From NCBI GenBank assembly GCA_037577475.1, contig CM075184.1, positions 30,463,094 through 30,527,093 of the forward strand: a DNA stretch of 64,000 nucleotides, given 5' to 3'. Below the pieces are notes generated by a model. That model was not told the origin of the DNA and searched no databases. It worked only from the letters and a program-made list of their open reading frames with translations. Positions 38,845 through 48,203 of this stretch are shown here, piece by piece (position 1 is the first letter of the stretch; the number at the start of each line of letters is the position of its first letter). Made by a program: the position numbers and the translations under genes. Origin of the DNA: Chaunax sp. Z400. Lineage: Eukaryota; Chordata; Actinopteri; Lophiiformes; Chaunacidae.

Positions 38845-41800
38845 CACGTGTATCTGAGAGCAAGTTTTGTCCGTTTGTCAACAGCAGACCATGTAAAAAA
38901 TAAAAAAAGGTACAGAATTGTTGGAGCAAGTAGACAACTGTCAGTTTTATCCATGAAAGAAACACAAAAAAGAAAGTGAAAGAAATCAGGGAAATCGATG
39001 CCCCTGCAAACAGGAAGTTCTCAAATTGTGTGTTAAGTGTAGTTAAGCATGTCGTCTCTTGTAACCGTTTAAAAGGGACTTTCCACCAAAATGTTTATCT
39101 GCTGTTGTTCCTCACTTTGCTTGCCTAAAATATTCAAAGTGTGACTGCGTAGTTTCATTTTCAGTTCTCTAAAACTGAGACTAGACTTCTAACGAGAAAT
39201 GGTCTCTGAGGGATCATTTACAATAATTGTACTGGATAACTGTGTGAAACCAGCAGTTTGAATCTTTTTTTTTTAATTTGTTAAATCACAATTAATTTAA
39301 CAATTTTGATGGAGCGCCCCTTTAACAATTATGATCCCCTCAAGCTGTGGGTTAGGTTTGCATCATAACAGCAGTGCAGTACCTTTGCTCTTTGGTTTGC
39401 TTTGGCCACTGGACGACTTGTCACTGTTGGTGCCTCTGGGGGCAAAACTGTGCTTTTGCAGCCTTTGGTCCTGCATGGAATATTCTGCATATCCCAAAAA
39501 TACATCCACATTAGAGACATAACACCCCTATCAGCCCATGTTAAACCACCATGACCCTAATGTCTTCCACAACAAACGCACATCGACCATCTATCGCACA
39601 TATTTTCCCCTTCCATTATAACATTAGGTGCTGCACCTAAGATTTTTTTCACAACAACCTTAGCCAAATGAAAAAAAAAACTAAAACTTCATGCTGTAAT
39701 TTAAGGTTGTGCTAGCTTCTCTGCCCTCTCCTCTGTGTGTTTGACCTAAGGCAGGATCACAGCTCCTACACATTTAGAGTGGACAGCAAAACAGAGCAAC
39801 AACCCAAGTAAAAAAAAAAGCACATGAATTTAGAAAAGTGGTATTTTCACCTGCTTTGTACACAGTTGTTTTACATAACCACACCACACTTGTTAAGATA
39901 ATAGCACAATCTTATGATTTAGAATTATATTTAGCCTATCGGATCTTAACATTTTGCAAATTCTTGTAAACTTCACTAGTGGCTGAGACAACAACGGCTC
40001 TCTAAACCAGCCCCTTCTCTCTTTCAGTGATACCTGCAGGCAGTGAATCAGATCAACAACAGATAGAGGACAACAGACTGATGATGACTGACGTCTGTGT
40101 TCTTCATTCTTCCTAAACTTTACTTTTGATGTCAGGAACATTATTTAGTTAACCAACATCTTTAATTTGTTTCCGGTGAGGTATTATTGATTGTATATAC
40201 TGACTTTGCGATTGCTGGTCTGGAAACAATATTTAGCAAAATCTTGAATCAAATTTGAATCATGTTCTGAATGTGTTATTTCTAATAAATATAAATTAAA
40301 AAGCTCAATTATTTATTAATGAAAAAGAACCAGTAAGAGTATAGTTAAATAAATGGGCCTATAAGAGTATGGATAAGATGAAAAATCTTAAAATTCCCAC
40401 CCTGGCTGCTTGTTAGTGGCTTTGTCTTGACTTTGGGAGAATGACAAAATCACAATTCAGATCCTTTTACTATCAGCCTTGTTTCACCAATGTTATTTTG
40501 AGATTATTATAATTATGTCACACAATACGATCACTCAGAAAAATGTGAGGGATTACTTCAGAACATTACTTCATCAGTGAGGATTTTTTTCCTCACTTTT
40601 CTCTTGCTAATGAGTTTAATGTGAAAAACTACAACCTGTGAGTCTTTTCATAAATACTGTACGCCCCACACCCCCACCCCAGTGCATTCATAGCACCTAA
40701 ACTGTCCACAAACCAACGGAGAACCCAGCTTAGCTAGAGAAAATGTAGATTTAATGTATGAAACTGAGCTTAAGTAATATCCCATATGGAACGGTGAGTT
40801 ATCCTACAGCCAGTGAAGTAATAACCTGGCCTCAAACATTTAAGTTAACAAGACATAAACTTAATCTGTAAGTGTAACTTTAACCGTAAAAGTCTTTGCC
40901 TGTTACATAGTACTGACAGTCACAAAGGGTGATTTTAACCATTTAGTATCACTAGAATGACAAATTGGGAACGAATGAATAATTTGAAGAGAGAATAATA
41001 GGAAAGGTTTCAAAGTGAAAGGACAAACTTGCAAAATTAAGAATCCCAATCTTCAGAGTTTCCTAGATGCGAATCTGAATAGTCAGAGAGGTGGTGGTAG
41101 CACAAATAAACAAATCAATGTCACTGTGGAGAACAAAGAGCCCGAGTATCTCACTGGACTTTCAAAAACAAGTGAGCCATGTACACAATAGTCTCTCTGT
41201 CCCCACAAGCAAAACACAAGACGGCGTTCACGACTGGTCTAAGAGAGAGAGATGGCCGAATGTTTTCAAAAAAACACAAATAACCTGGTGACTCACCTGG
41301 CATTACGTCACAGATGGGGACGAGTCGAGTGTGCTCCAAACTGGCAAAATTACACAGCAACTTCCCATCGACGGCGCCATCCCAGTCCCCGATAGGATTG
41401 TCCTGAAAGAGTTGGAGACACGAGAAATATAAAATCCTCACAGGCGTTCTTCACCCTGGTAAAAGTGATTAAACTGGTGCCACACATGCTTCTTCCCCTT
41501 GTATCTCCTCGGTGATTGATGAGATCTATTGTCTTATTGCTAAAAAACGATGCTTAAGCTTGATCCTCTATATCACGTGTCTTCTGTATCCACATCTTCT
41601 CCAACCTAAGCAAACGGATCTTCAGTCTAAAATCATTTCACCTGGGAGTTCAACTGTATTTACAAACACAACCACACTACTCTTCTTTGTTTTGTTTGGA
41701 ATCCAGGATTCTGCTCCAGCAGGACAGGCTAAGATAAGCGTGAGGCCAGTGCCTCACTAGCTAGAGAAAGGGCGAGGCTGGATGCAGAGTGAGGCAGAGC

Positions 41801-44800
41801 AGTGGGCTCTCCTCAGCTGCCTGCTGGCCCCTTGCCACACTGTTGGGTCATACAGCACTAAGTCTTTACCTCACTCCCCGCGTGACTGCCTTGCCTTTGT
41901 GTGGGTGGCTCAGATGCACTGAGTGGGCTGCTGCTGCTGCTACTGCTGCTGCTGCTGCTGCTGCTGCTAACGATCAGCAGTCAAATGCCTCAGTTATGTG
42001 TTTCAATCTCTCTATGACTACAATATAACTCCCGCCTGACAACAGTAGTCATAGATACCAGCTACTGTGATCACAAGCAAAAAGACCTGCTCTCCCATCA
42101 TTCAGAGGACCAGTAATGAAAAAAGGAAAAACACAGGCTAGTCAAAACGGAGAACCTGAGACATGAACTCTGATAACATGGTTCTGCCTTACAGGTGACA
42201 TTTGTAACTTTCTGCACATTGCCGGACTCTGCTGATCAAGGCAGAGCACCCCTTGTCATGACTGAAACATCATCTCACTTCAGTGTGAACAGCTATCTAG
42301 ATGAATGTAAATGTCTCACATACAAGGTAACAGCTTCTTAAAAATGTGATGAAACTAAACCCTAACGAAGCATGGGAGGGCGTAGATTTTACAATATGTG
42401 AATAGGTTTCTCTTTCTGTGTGGCAGCTATGGTTTGAATATACTTAATTTGCACTTTCAGACAGTCATATTTTACCTATGACAAACAAACTAGAAACACT
42501 ACATGTTAATAAGCAGTCATTTCCAAGCTGCCGACTACACAAGCTCCCGTTGATGACAACAATCCTGGCTTTTTGTTGTCTGTAGTCGCATTTAAAAAAT
42601 GAACAATCACAGACAAAGCCAGAGTCTTCTTAACTTGCTGCTACTGAGCCAAGCCACCGACCCCAACTTTGCTTGTTTGCATCATTGTTTGCGCCCCATA
42701 CTCTGAAATGGGAAAGCTCTGTTTTAGGCCTCATTCAGACTAATAATTTGTTGAAATAAGGAAGTAAGTGCCTTTGCATTGCCAGTGCCAGCAAAGACAT
42801 GTATTTAGAGGGAAACGTTTAACATTTTGGGAAATCAAAGTTTCTTTTTTTTGCTTCCTGTTAAGCTCACTGACTAACATGTCATATCTCAATTGTTTAA
42901 TAAGTACAAAAACGGAAGTGTAAAAGTGTCAAATCTGCATTTTAAGGTGTTTTAAGATGTTTCCGGTGTTGGCATAGCTTCATATTTGGTATATCAGATG
43001 TAAGCAGTATCAGTCTTCTCATCTAACTCTAGAAGAAAGTGAATATTCAAGGATTGAACTTTGCCTCTCAGTGAAACATGTAATATAAGGGAGAAAACGC
43101 CTTAGATCTTTCTTTTCTGCTAACTGCCTGATAACAACAGGAGTCCTAGACTGTGTGCATTTGTGTAATATTCTCTTCATCATTTGACCTGCTGCTAGTT
43201 TTGTCTCCGATCAGCAGAACCCTAAAAACCAAAAGGGATTCAAGTTGTGATTTGATGAAACAGAAAAAAAACTGCAAATTCTCACATTTGAGAAGCAAAT
43301 GTTGGATTTTTGCTTGATAAAACACAATTACTGTAACTTTCTGTAAAAATGAAATAACTGACTCATCATTTCAGCACTATTTTGGGGGAATTTCCTGCAC
43401 CTGTCTGGACATACTCTGCGTATTTAAAGACAGCCTTACTTACCATGTCAACTCCCACATAATAGCCCAGGCTTTCATTGCCTGGCAGCAGGTCACAAAA
43501 AATAATAGTGCCTCTCTCTGGTCCATCTCTAGTCTGCACCAGGACCCTGGAGTTGATCTCCAGTGGAGGGAAGTCCTGGTCTTCTTCCAACAGACTGACA
43601 TGGTCCACCTCCAGCTCGCCCAGGGCCTCATCATCATCGTCCTCCCAGAGTTCAAGTTTGTCCAGGGCCACAAACACACCACATTCGTCCTCGCAGCGAA
43701 AAAGTTGGCGGCCCTGGTAGGAGCCCTCCGTGAAGCCCTGACCCCGTCCCTCCTCCTGGGAGATGGAAGTAAAGGAAAGATGATGAGACAGAAGAAGGGC
43801 AAAGCAGATCAGCAAATTATTGTCCTAACATGTAGGGCAGGTAGCAAGGCTGCTCGCTCAGCATTTGTCAGTGAAGAAAAGTGATCATAGTGCTGTTAGA
43901 GCACATGATCGATTACTGCAGCAAGAGTATGACTTGATTTGCTGTGATGAAAAATGCATTCACCAATGTCTAGTGGAGATACTGGATGCTCTCACAAACC
44001 ACACGGTAACATATTGTGCTTCTTTTCTCACATGCAGGCTCTAGATATGAAAAAAGTGCTGAATTGCTGTTATTTTTGGCATTTAGTAGCAAAAAGAAAA
44101 CAGTATTTGGTAAATCCAAACAACCAGAATCATGTCTGATGCATATGTTCAAAGTTTGAGGCCATTACATTGTAACTACAGACTGAATGCTTGGGCTCCA
44201 TCAGCCCACTCATGAAGACTACAGCTGGACACAGTAGAATAGAGACAATGTTGTGCTGCAAAGAGCAATCCTTTGTATTTTGCTGCATGCTTTGCTGTAC
44301 ACGCTGAACACAACAAATGCCATTGGCATAGTTGACACAAAAGTTTAAAGGCTGTCTTCATCTGCTCGCCCTCATGTCAGTCACACTGCATCTTTGTGTC
44401 AGCCTTCTCTAAAACAACATCTGAAGCCAAACTCTGTCTTTAAAGCTCAAGAAAGGGCAGAAATTGACCAAAAATTGTTGAATGTAAATATGCTAACTTT
44501 GAAGCCAAATAAATAAAGACAGCAGCAGTGTGTGTTTTCATTGTCTGGACAACGGATTATTCCTTTTTAAGCATAATCATCTGGTTTAAGAATGCCTCAA
44601 GAAGCAGTTCCTTCAGCTGCTTCTGTAGTCTTGGATAAGACAGAAAGGAACTTGGCCAAAGGTGAATAGTAAATATAACACTTTCATTCTTGACAAATGG
44701 TTTTCAACGATCAGACTCCAACCATTTAAAGACTTTTCCAATAAAAATATATTCAGCGGTGCAGTGCTGTTTGATTTATAGAACCTCTGCTGCCTGGAAC

Positions 44801-45800
44801 TCTTTGCATTGCCAATGTTATTCTTGTTCTTCTGACAAGTAAATCTGACTTCCTGTGCATGAAAATAAACAAAAAATAAAGTTTGCACATAGGTCTAGTC
44901 GTATGCCAAACTTATTAAACTGCCATTGTGGGTGTGTACTCCTGATGGTGGCACTCCATCTGGACTATACTACTCAAAGCTTTTTGAATCATCGAATGGT
45001 CATGAAAAAAATCCTCATGTTAACTATTGCAGCCAATGGGAGACATCTTCAAACATCAATTTCTCACATATGAAGCAACCAATCTTTGTAAATATGCATT
45101 ACAGACATCTATCTCTGTTGTATAGATGAAGTATACAAATTCTCTAAATTTTGTCTTCATAATCATCACACATCAATCCAGAATTGTGGATCATTACGCC
45201 CCCATTTCTACAGTAGTGCTGTTCCCATGCACATTGATCACAGAGAAAACACTAAATAAGTCTGTCACCCTCTTCAAATATAAAAACAAAAGCCATAAGC
45301 GTTCTCACCAGAAGCTCCACACCAAACCAGATTCCAGAGAGGGCTCTGTCAGGGAGCAGCGAGCCTTTGAAGCGGACCACACCAGGTAGAGGTTCATCCC
45401 CTGAGCGTAGCTGGACACGCACCTTCGAACCACAGTCAATGTCGCGGACGCGTTCTAGCCGTGACTCGTTGCAGAGCAGGGCATATCGCTCCTCACAGTT
45501 AGTAATGGGAAACAGCAGCTCAGCCAGCTTCTCATCCAGTTCCACGACATCTCGCTCATCCAGACTAAGCACCACATTGGTCTGGTCCAGGATACGGAGA
45601 CTTTTCTTGCCTTTGCATGGGGGCAGTGTTCGCCCCAGGCTGTTGCGCTCCTGGCAAGCCTGACCGAGACTGCCACGGGGGATCCTCAGAGTCTTCTGGG
45701 GAGACTTCTCCACCGTACACTCCTTTATGACCATGTAGAAGCGCCAGTCCTCCCTGAAGCCCCCACTGGGCTTCTCCTGGCTCCACAGGGCAGAGCTCAT
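28274..45800 (-). CDS. cyld: CYLD lysine-63/Met1 deubiquitinase, complete coding region in 16 exons
   Basis: CYLD is a cytosolic ubiquitin-specific protease that cuts K63- and M1-linked chains and restrains NF-kB, JNK and NOD2/RIPK2 signalling (family knowledge). Joining 45309-45800, 43444-43755, 41297-41402, 39383-39484, 38647-38763, 34862-35250, 34388-34553, 34152-34293, 33473-33595, 32672-32763, 32412-32478, 31414-31546, 30180-30288, 29841-29959, 29254-29470 and 28274-28458 gives 2871 nt, 956 residues plus stop, the human length. All junctions are GT-AG and all phases agree. Seen in order: CAP-Gly 1 (about 127-203), CAP-Gly 2 (about 235-303), Ser/Pro-rich linker, CAP-Gly 3 (about 470-535), and a USP domain (about 590-950) with a Cys-rich B-box-like zinc insert (about 787-825). 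Catalytic Cys601 (HYNSCYLD), His871 (TSHYVAF) and Asp889 (FFDSM) are all present. The start has G at -3. Confidence 0.97.
28459..29253 (-). other. cyld intron (penultimate)
   Basis: AT-rich intron of 795 bp; nothing else seen. The remaining introns between the USP exons (29471-29840, 29960-30179, 30289-31413, 31547-32411, 32479-32671, 32764-33472, 33596-34151, 34554-34861) likewise hold no gene; that at 32764-33472 contains an old repeat. Confidence 0.85.
29254..29470 (-). CDS. cyld: cyld coding exon with catalytic His871 and Asp889
   Basis: Residues 824-896. Starts VHLHPRR (end of the zinc module), has a variable stretch (about 829-858), then [20 protein letters not shown] and SAWLFFDSMADRD. 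Counting the joined frame places the catalytic His at 871 and Asp at 889. Acceptor TTTAG, donor GTAGGT. The longer ORFs on either strand here are shadows. Confidence 0.96.
29841..29959 (-). CDS. cyld: cyld coding exon: B-box-like zinc insert
   Basis: Residues 784-823. Reads PRECRICGGLALYECRDC then KIKQFCEKCNTQ; the paired CxxC motifs are the zinc ligands of the small B-box-like module that CYLD carries inside its USP domain (family knowledge). Acceptor GTGCAG, donor GTAAAC. Confidence 0.96.
30180..30288 (-). CDS. cyld: cyld coding exon (residues 748-784)
   Basis: Encodes APSCLIIQMPRFGKEFK and IFPSLELDITDLLED, the USP fingers entering the zinc insert. Acceptor CCCACCAG, donor GTGAGT. Confidence 0.96.
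31414..31546 (-). CDS. cyld: cyld coding exon (residues 703-747)
   Basis: Encodes SAGQKVQDCYFYQIFM, then VGVPTIQQLLEWSFINS to LKFAE. Acceptor TTTCAG, donor GTGAAT, phase 0 at its end. Confidence 0.96.
32412..32478 (-). CDS. cyld: cyld coding exon (residues 681-703)
   Basis: A 67-bp exon encoding DPEEFLNILFHHILRVDPLL, a USP core helix. Acceptor TTGCAG, donor GTAAGG; Arg703 is split AG|G. Confidence 0.95.
32672..32763 (-). CDS. cyld: cyld coding exon (residues 650-681)
   Basis: Encodes HGYVCATKVMKLRRILEKV then EAASGFTSEEK, nearly identical to mammalian CYLD. Acceptor TTCAG, donor GTGGGA. Confidence 0.95.
33050..33365 (+). repeat. old dispersed repeat in a cyld intron
   Basis: Contains GTGTGAAAATTTCATTGAAT, TCTGTCCAGTGGTTTTGAGC and a CTTTGGCGGGGCATAA end, features of the same teleost family as at 12928; TGTGGATAGACCATA occurs twice, at about 33074 and 33281. 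Confidence 0.55.
33473..33595 (-). CDS. cyld: cyld coding exon (residues 609-650)
   Basis: Reads LFSFSSVLDTVLLRP, then YYRETQDLLRTEIVNPLR. The acceptor chosen is CTGCAG just above 33595, because it restores the family sequence CLFxFSSVLD. A second AG lies 15 nt downstream and would remove five residues in frame. Donor GTAAGT. Confidence 0.93.
34152..34293 (-). CDS. cyld: cyld coding exon with catalytic Cys601
   Basis: Residues 562-609. Contains AFGGYLSEVV and GIQGHYNSCYLDSTLF, the USP Cys box that names the protein; the nucleophile is residue 601 by direct count. Acceptor ATGCAG, donor GTCAGT, ends two bases into the codon for Cys609. Confidence 0.97.
34388..34553 (-). CDS. cyld: cyld coding exon (residues 507-562)
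   Basis: Encodes the rest of CAP-Gly 3 (TDGTFKGTRYFTC, KKALFVKLKCCRPDSRF) and reaches ERCNSI at the USP domain entry. Acceptor TTTCAG, donor GTGAGT, ends one base into codon 562. Confidence 0.96.
34862..35250 (-). CDS. cyld: cyld coding exon (residues 377-506): linker and CAP-Gly 3 start
   Basis: Begins with GEDPAKSLTDTPPDF, passes through the conserved HSLPFSLNR and GPLSLSVQSVM blocks, a Pro-rich stretch, then GLEVGSLVEVKENPP, the start of the NEMO-binding CAP-Gly 3. Acceptor CTTCAG, donor GTGAGA. The mammalian TRAF2-binding PVQES motif is not visible at the equivalent site, which here reads EQPEPMSPAAP. Confidence 0.95.
35251..38646 (-). other. largest cyld intron in the linker region
   Basis: A 3.4-kb intron. 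It contains small ORFs on both strands (36260-36586 plus, 36790-37014 minus, 37235-37447 plus) without recognised domains; they may be relics of a mobile element, but I cannot name one. Otherwise AT-rich. Confidence 0.7.
38647..38763 (-). CDS. cyld: cyld coding exon (residues 338-377)
   Basis: Encodes RSKSEFYYTLNGSS and STWYIDE, very close to mammalian CYLD. Acceptor TTACAG, donor GTAAAA. The split codon G|TT gives the Val that continues into the next exon. Confidence 0.95.
38764..39382 (-). other. cyld intron with (TG)n repeat
   Basis: Holds a TG microsatellite at 38808-38842 and is otherwise unremarkable. Confidence 0.85.
38808..38842. repeat. (TG)n microsatellite in cyld intron
   Basis: About 17 TG units. 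Confidence 0.95.
39383..39484 (-). CDS. cyld: cyld coding exon (residues 304-338), variable linker
   Basis: Reads E-YSMQDQRLQKHSFAPRG then a Ser/Lys-rich stretch to SKPKSK. Corresponds in place to the poorly conserved linker between CAP-Gly 2 and 3 in mammals. It is identified by its phase fit (split codons G|AA before and G|GA after) more than by sequence identity. Two other frames are open across it; only this one joins its neighbours. Confidence 0.87.
39485..41296 (-). other. cyld intron
   Basis: 1.8-kb AT-rich intron with poly-A tracts; nothing else recognised. Confidence 0.8.
41297..41402 (-). CDS. cyld: cyld coding exon (residues 269-304)
   Basis: Encodes DNPIGDWDGAVDG onward, the glycine-rich end of CAP-Gly 2, to ICDVMP. 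Acceptor TTTCAG, donor GTGAGT, ending one base into codon 304. Confidence 0.95.
41403..43443 (-). other. cyld intron with trinucleotide repeat
   Basis: 2-kb intron containing a CTG/CAG repeat at about 41929-41969; no other structure seen. Confidence 0.8.
41929..41969. repeat. (CTG)n trinucleotide repeat, CAG on the cyld sense strand
   Basis: About 13 units with one CTA interruption, inside a cyld intron. The plus-strand poly-Ala ORF over it is not a gene. Confidence 0.93.
43444..43755 (-). CDS. cyld: cyld coding exon (residues 165-268)
   Basis: Starts EEGRGQGFTEGSYQG, completing CAP-Gly 1, then an acidic loop (EDDDDEALGELE) and the first part of CAP-Gly 2 ending GYYVGVDM. Acceptor CCCAG, donor GTAAGT, phase 0 at both ends. 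The shadow frame on the plus strand is not coding. Confidence 0.95.
43756..45308 (-). other. cyld intron between the first two coding exons
   Basis: 1.55-kb intron; the short ORFs inside have no domains and nothing else is recognised. Confidence 0.8.
45309..45800 (-). CDS. cyld: cyld first coding exon (residues 1-164)
   Basis: Begins MSSALWSQEKP, matching the vertebrate CYLD amino terminus, and ends in the first half of CAP-Gly 1 (ending GVELL). Donor GTGAGA follows CTTCTG. The ATG at 45798-45800 lies 9 nt inside a possible acceptor (CTAG, exon edge 45809), so the rest of the 5' UTR would be on an upstream exon. Confidence 0.95.
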
Positions 45801-45809
45801 GGCTGCATC

Positions 45810-47198
45810 CTAGACAGGAGGTCCAACATCAAGGCAAGCTTGTGTTCTGATCTATAGGAACAAGTAACAAAAGACTACCATTAAATGTGAATTCAAGTAA
45901 AACTGGACACATACAAATAACATTATAAGTGGAATGCTAGCTTGTTTGAAATATTTTAATTGATAAACTAAAACAGACACTTTCTCAAACATGTACCGGG
46001 AAAAAAGAGGGATGGGTTCTCAAATATTTAATTTTCATATATCTCCTTTATATGTTTTCATTGAGTTGGCAGGCAAAAGAGTAAATGGCCATCAATATAC
46101 CCAGCAGAAGAAAATACATTTATCTACTCGTATGGAAAGGTTTGTGTGTTTTTGCTGGACTGGATGGCTGATGCCTATCCATACTGAAACGAGAAACAAA
46201 ATAACATGATCGAACAAACAACAGTCTTAAAAAACAACTCTCAAAAACATGCAATACAGGCAAATTGATGACTCTAAATTGATTGTAGGTGTGAATGTGA
46301 ATGTAAAAGGTTTTTTGTCTTTCTATGTGGGCCTGTGATGAACTGGTGACCTGTCCAAGGTGTAACTCGCTTCTCACCCAATGTCAGCTGTGATAAGCTC
46401 CAGCTCCCCACAACCCTGCAAAGCATAAGTGGATTTATAGAATATGAATAGATGGATGGGGCTTTCTGACACTTCTCTGACCCAGTTTGCTTGCTGTGGT
46501 TTGTTTTATGAAAAATCCAATTACTTATCATGGTCTCGACTGTGTATTCTCCCTATCGCAGTCATTCCTGCACAGTGCCCCTGTTTTTAGCATGTAGCAT
46601 TTAGGAAGCATTACTCATATCTACTGATTTGATTTGAGTATTCTAAAAATATACAATGAGTTGACATTTGACTTACTATGACGCCCAGGGCAAGACTCCG
46701 ATACCAGACAGTAGGACTTCCCCTCATGACACCTTAGAAATTATCATCAACTACCCGACACAGAGGGAGCACATTGACACTGCATCCATTTAATCACGAT
46801 ACATATGATATTGTTATAGTGTTGTTTTCACTAAACTGTGTGACAGCGTACCGACACATAAACATTAAGACAAGACTGTTGTGCTAACGCAGTGCAGGGC
46901 TGAGAGACAACACATACAGAGAATTGAAAGTAAATTCAACCTGATATGGATTAACTAGGCGTTGACCTGATCTGACGTCTTCTTTGAGGTGACAATCACA
47001 AAGTTGATAACAGTTGTCTCACTCACAGCAATTCCTTGACTCATTTTCATTAACATTTTCCCTAACAACCAGGGAAGCACTGTGTCATCATCAGGTAAAA
47101 GCTGTCAGAGGCCCTTGAGGAGAGGGAAGTAGCTAACATATGGTTGAAATGCACCAAATAATCATTTACCTTGAATGCTAATAACATGGACATCTTAC
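45810..47198 (-). other. cyld intron 1 (5' UTR intron, predicted)
   Basis: Lies between the predicted non-coding first exon and the exon with the start codon. Contains a SINE copy at 46242-46460. Confidence 0.5.
46242..46460 (+). repeat. tRNA-like SINE fragment, 3' part
   Basis: AAAAACATGCAATACAGGCA, ATTGATGACTCTAAATTG, GATGAACTGGTGACCTGTCC and CCAATGTCAGCTGTGATAAG, ending with a GATGGATGG tail; the 3' half of the family at 17911 and 24943. Confidence 0.85.
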
Positions 47199-47520
47199 CT
47201 TTGATACGCGTCAGTAGAGCTAAAGGCTACAGATGACTGTCATTTCCAAATGTCCATTGAAATTCGTTACGTGCAGGCCTCTGAAAACAAGCTAACGTCA
47301 AGTTGCTCCAGTAATAACCTCTGATTAGCTAAACGGCTAGCAAATGCTGGCGTCCTAACGAGCGAAGTATCACACTATAGTTAGCCTAGCGAGCTGCTCG
47401 ACGGCAGGCAGGCTGGCAGAGGACTGCCACCGTCTACAGTTTACTCTCTGCATAAATATAAATCTGGCCTCCATGAGAAATACGTGAAATAATACAGTGT
47501 ATCGCTACAGCTATAAGATA
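47199..47520 (-). other. cyld: probable non-coding first exon of cyld (5' end approximate)
   Basis: A good donor (CAAAG followed by GTAAGA) is read on the minus strand with the exon edge at 47199. It would join the acceptor just above 45809, leaving the ATG 9 nt into the second exon. The upper end is approximate, since no TSS can be read. A second donor-like GTAAAT lies about 30 nt downstream on the minus strand. Confidence 0.5.
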
Positions 47521-47554
47521 TATTATTTACAGTAGAACGACCTCACGAACTTAA

Positions 47555-47640
47555 TGTATGACATCATTGCGCTCGCTGGCACGCATTGGTCAGTCGCTTC
47601 ATTCTCACGCGCTGATTGGCTGTTAATTGTGTATGTAACG
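47555..47640 (-). promoter_or_regulatory. cyld core promoter with two inverted CCAAT boxes
   Basis: ATTGG occurs at 47585-47589 and 47615-47619, i.e. two CCAAT boxes on the minus strand 30 bp apart, a spacing typical of NF-Y promoters. A CRE/ATF-like TGACATCA is at 47559-47566. The surroundings are locally richer in CpG (GCGCTCGC, CACGCGC) than flanking DNA and there is no TATA box. Position just above the predicted cyld exon 1 supports the call. Confidence 0.55.
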
Positions 47641-47841
47641 AAGTACCACTCTGTGGGGTTTTCCCATGAATGGAAGAAAACATAGTTAGGTTGAAGTGCA
47701 GCTTTTAGCGTAGATGACGCTGTCTGTATATAGACGAAGTGTTGAACATTATTTAATGTGTTATGTATTAAATTGTTGGATTGTCATTCATGATTTATGT
47801 TTGTAGAAATTTAAAGTAGCTGCAGAGCTATTTACCACTGC

Positions 47842-48130
47842 TTTATTTACTGTTGGGACCCTAATTAATAATATAATAGTAGTATTAATAGTGTTGGTAT
47901 GGGGTTAAATATTTCTATCACCACCCACACCTACAAAACAAACCCAAGATAAAGGCAAATATATTTTATGTATTTAGATAAACCTTGAAAAAAGGAATTT
48001 TAATCCACCAAACAAAAAATGAGATAGACTTTTGCATACAAAATTTATATTGCACATTTTAATATGAAATATTTTCCATAATAAATAGCAATTAAACCAA
48101 TACATAGTTCTTAGTCTTCTTAATACAAAA
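47842..48130 (-). terminator. nod2: nod2 3' UTR with polyadenylation hexamers
   Basis: Minus-strand ATTAAA-type hexamers lie near 48056-48062 and 47996-48002, and a canonical AATAAA at 47842-47847. The transcript would end roughly 200 to 450 bp above the cyld CCAAT boxes. Which hexamer is used cannot be told from sequence. Confidence 0.4.
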
Positions 48131-48203
48131 TCAGAAGACCAATCTTGATTCACGACGGCTCATCTCCTCTACTTCCTCTAAACTGAGGTCATTATTTCTC
48201 AAC
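48131..48203 (-). CDS. nod2: nod2 last coding exon and stop
   Basis: Encodes WLRNNDLSLEEVEEMSRRES then RLVF and a TGA at 48131-48133, corresponding to the human end after VWLRGNTFSLEEV. Acceptor TTACAG. Confidence 0.94.
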
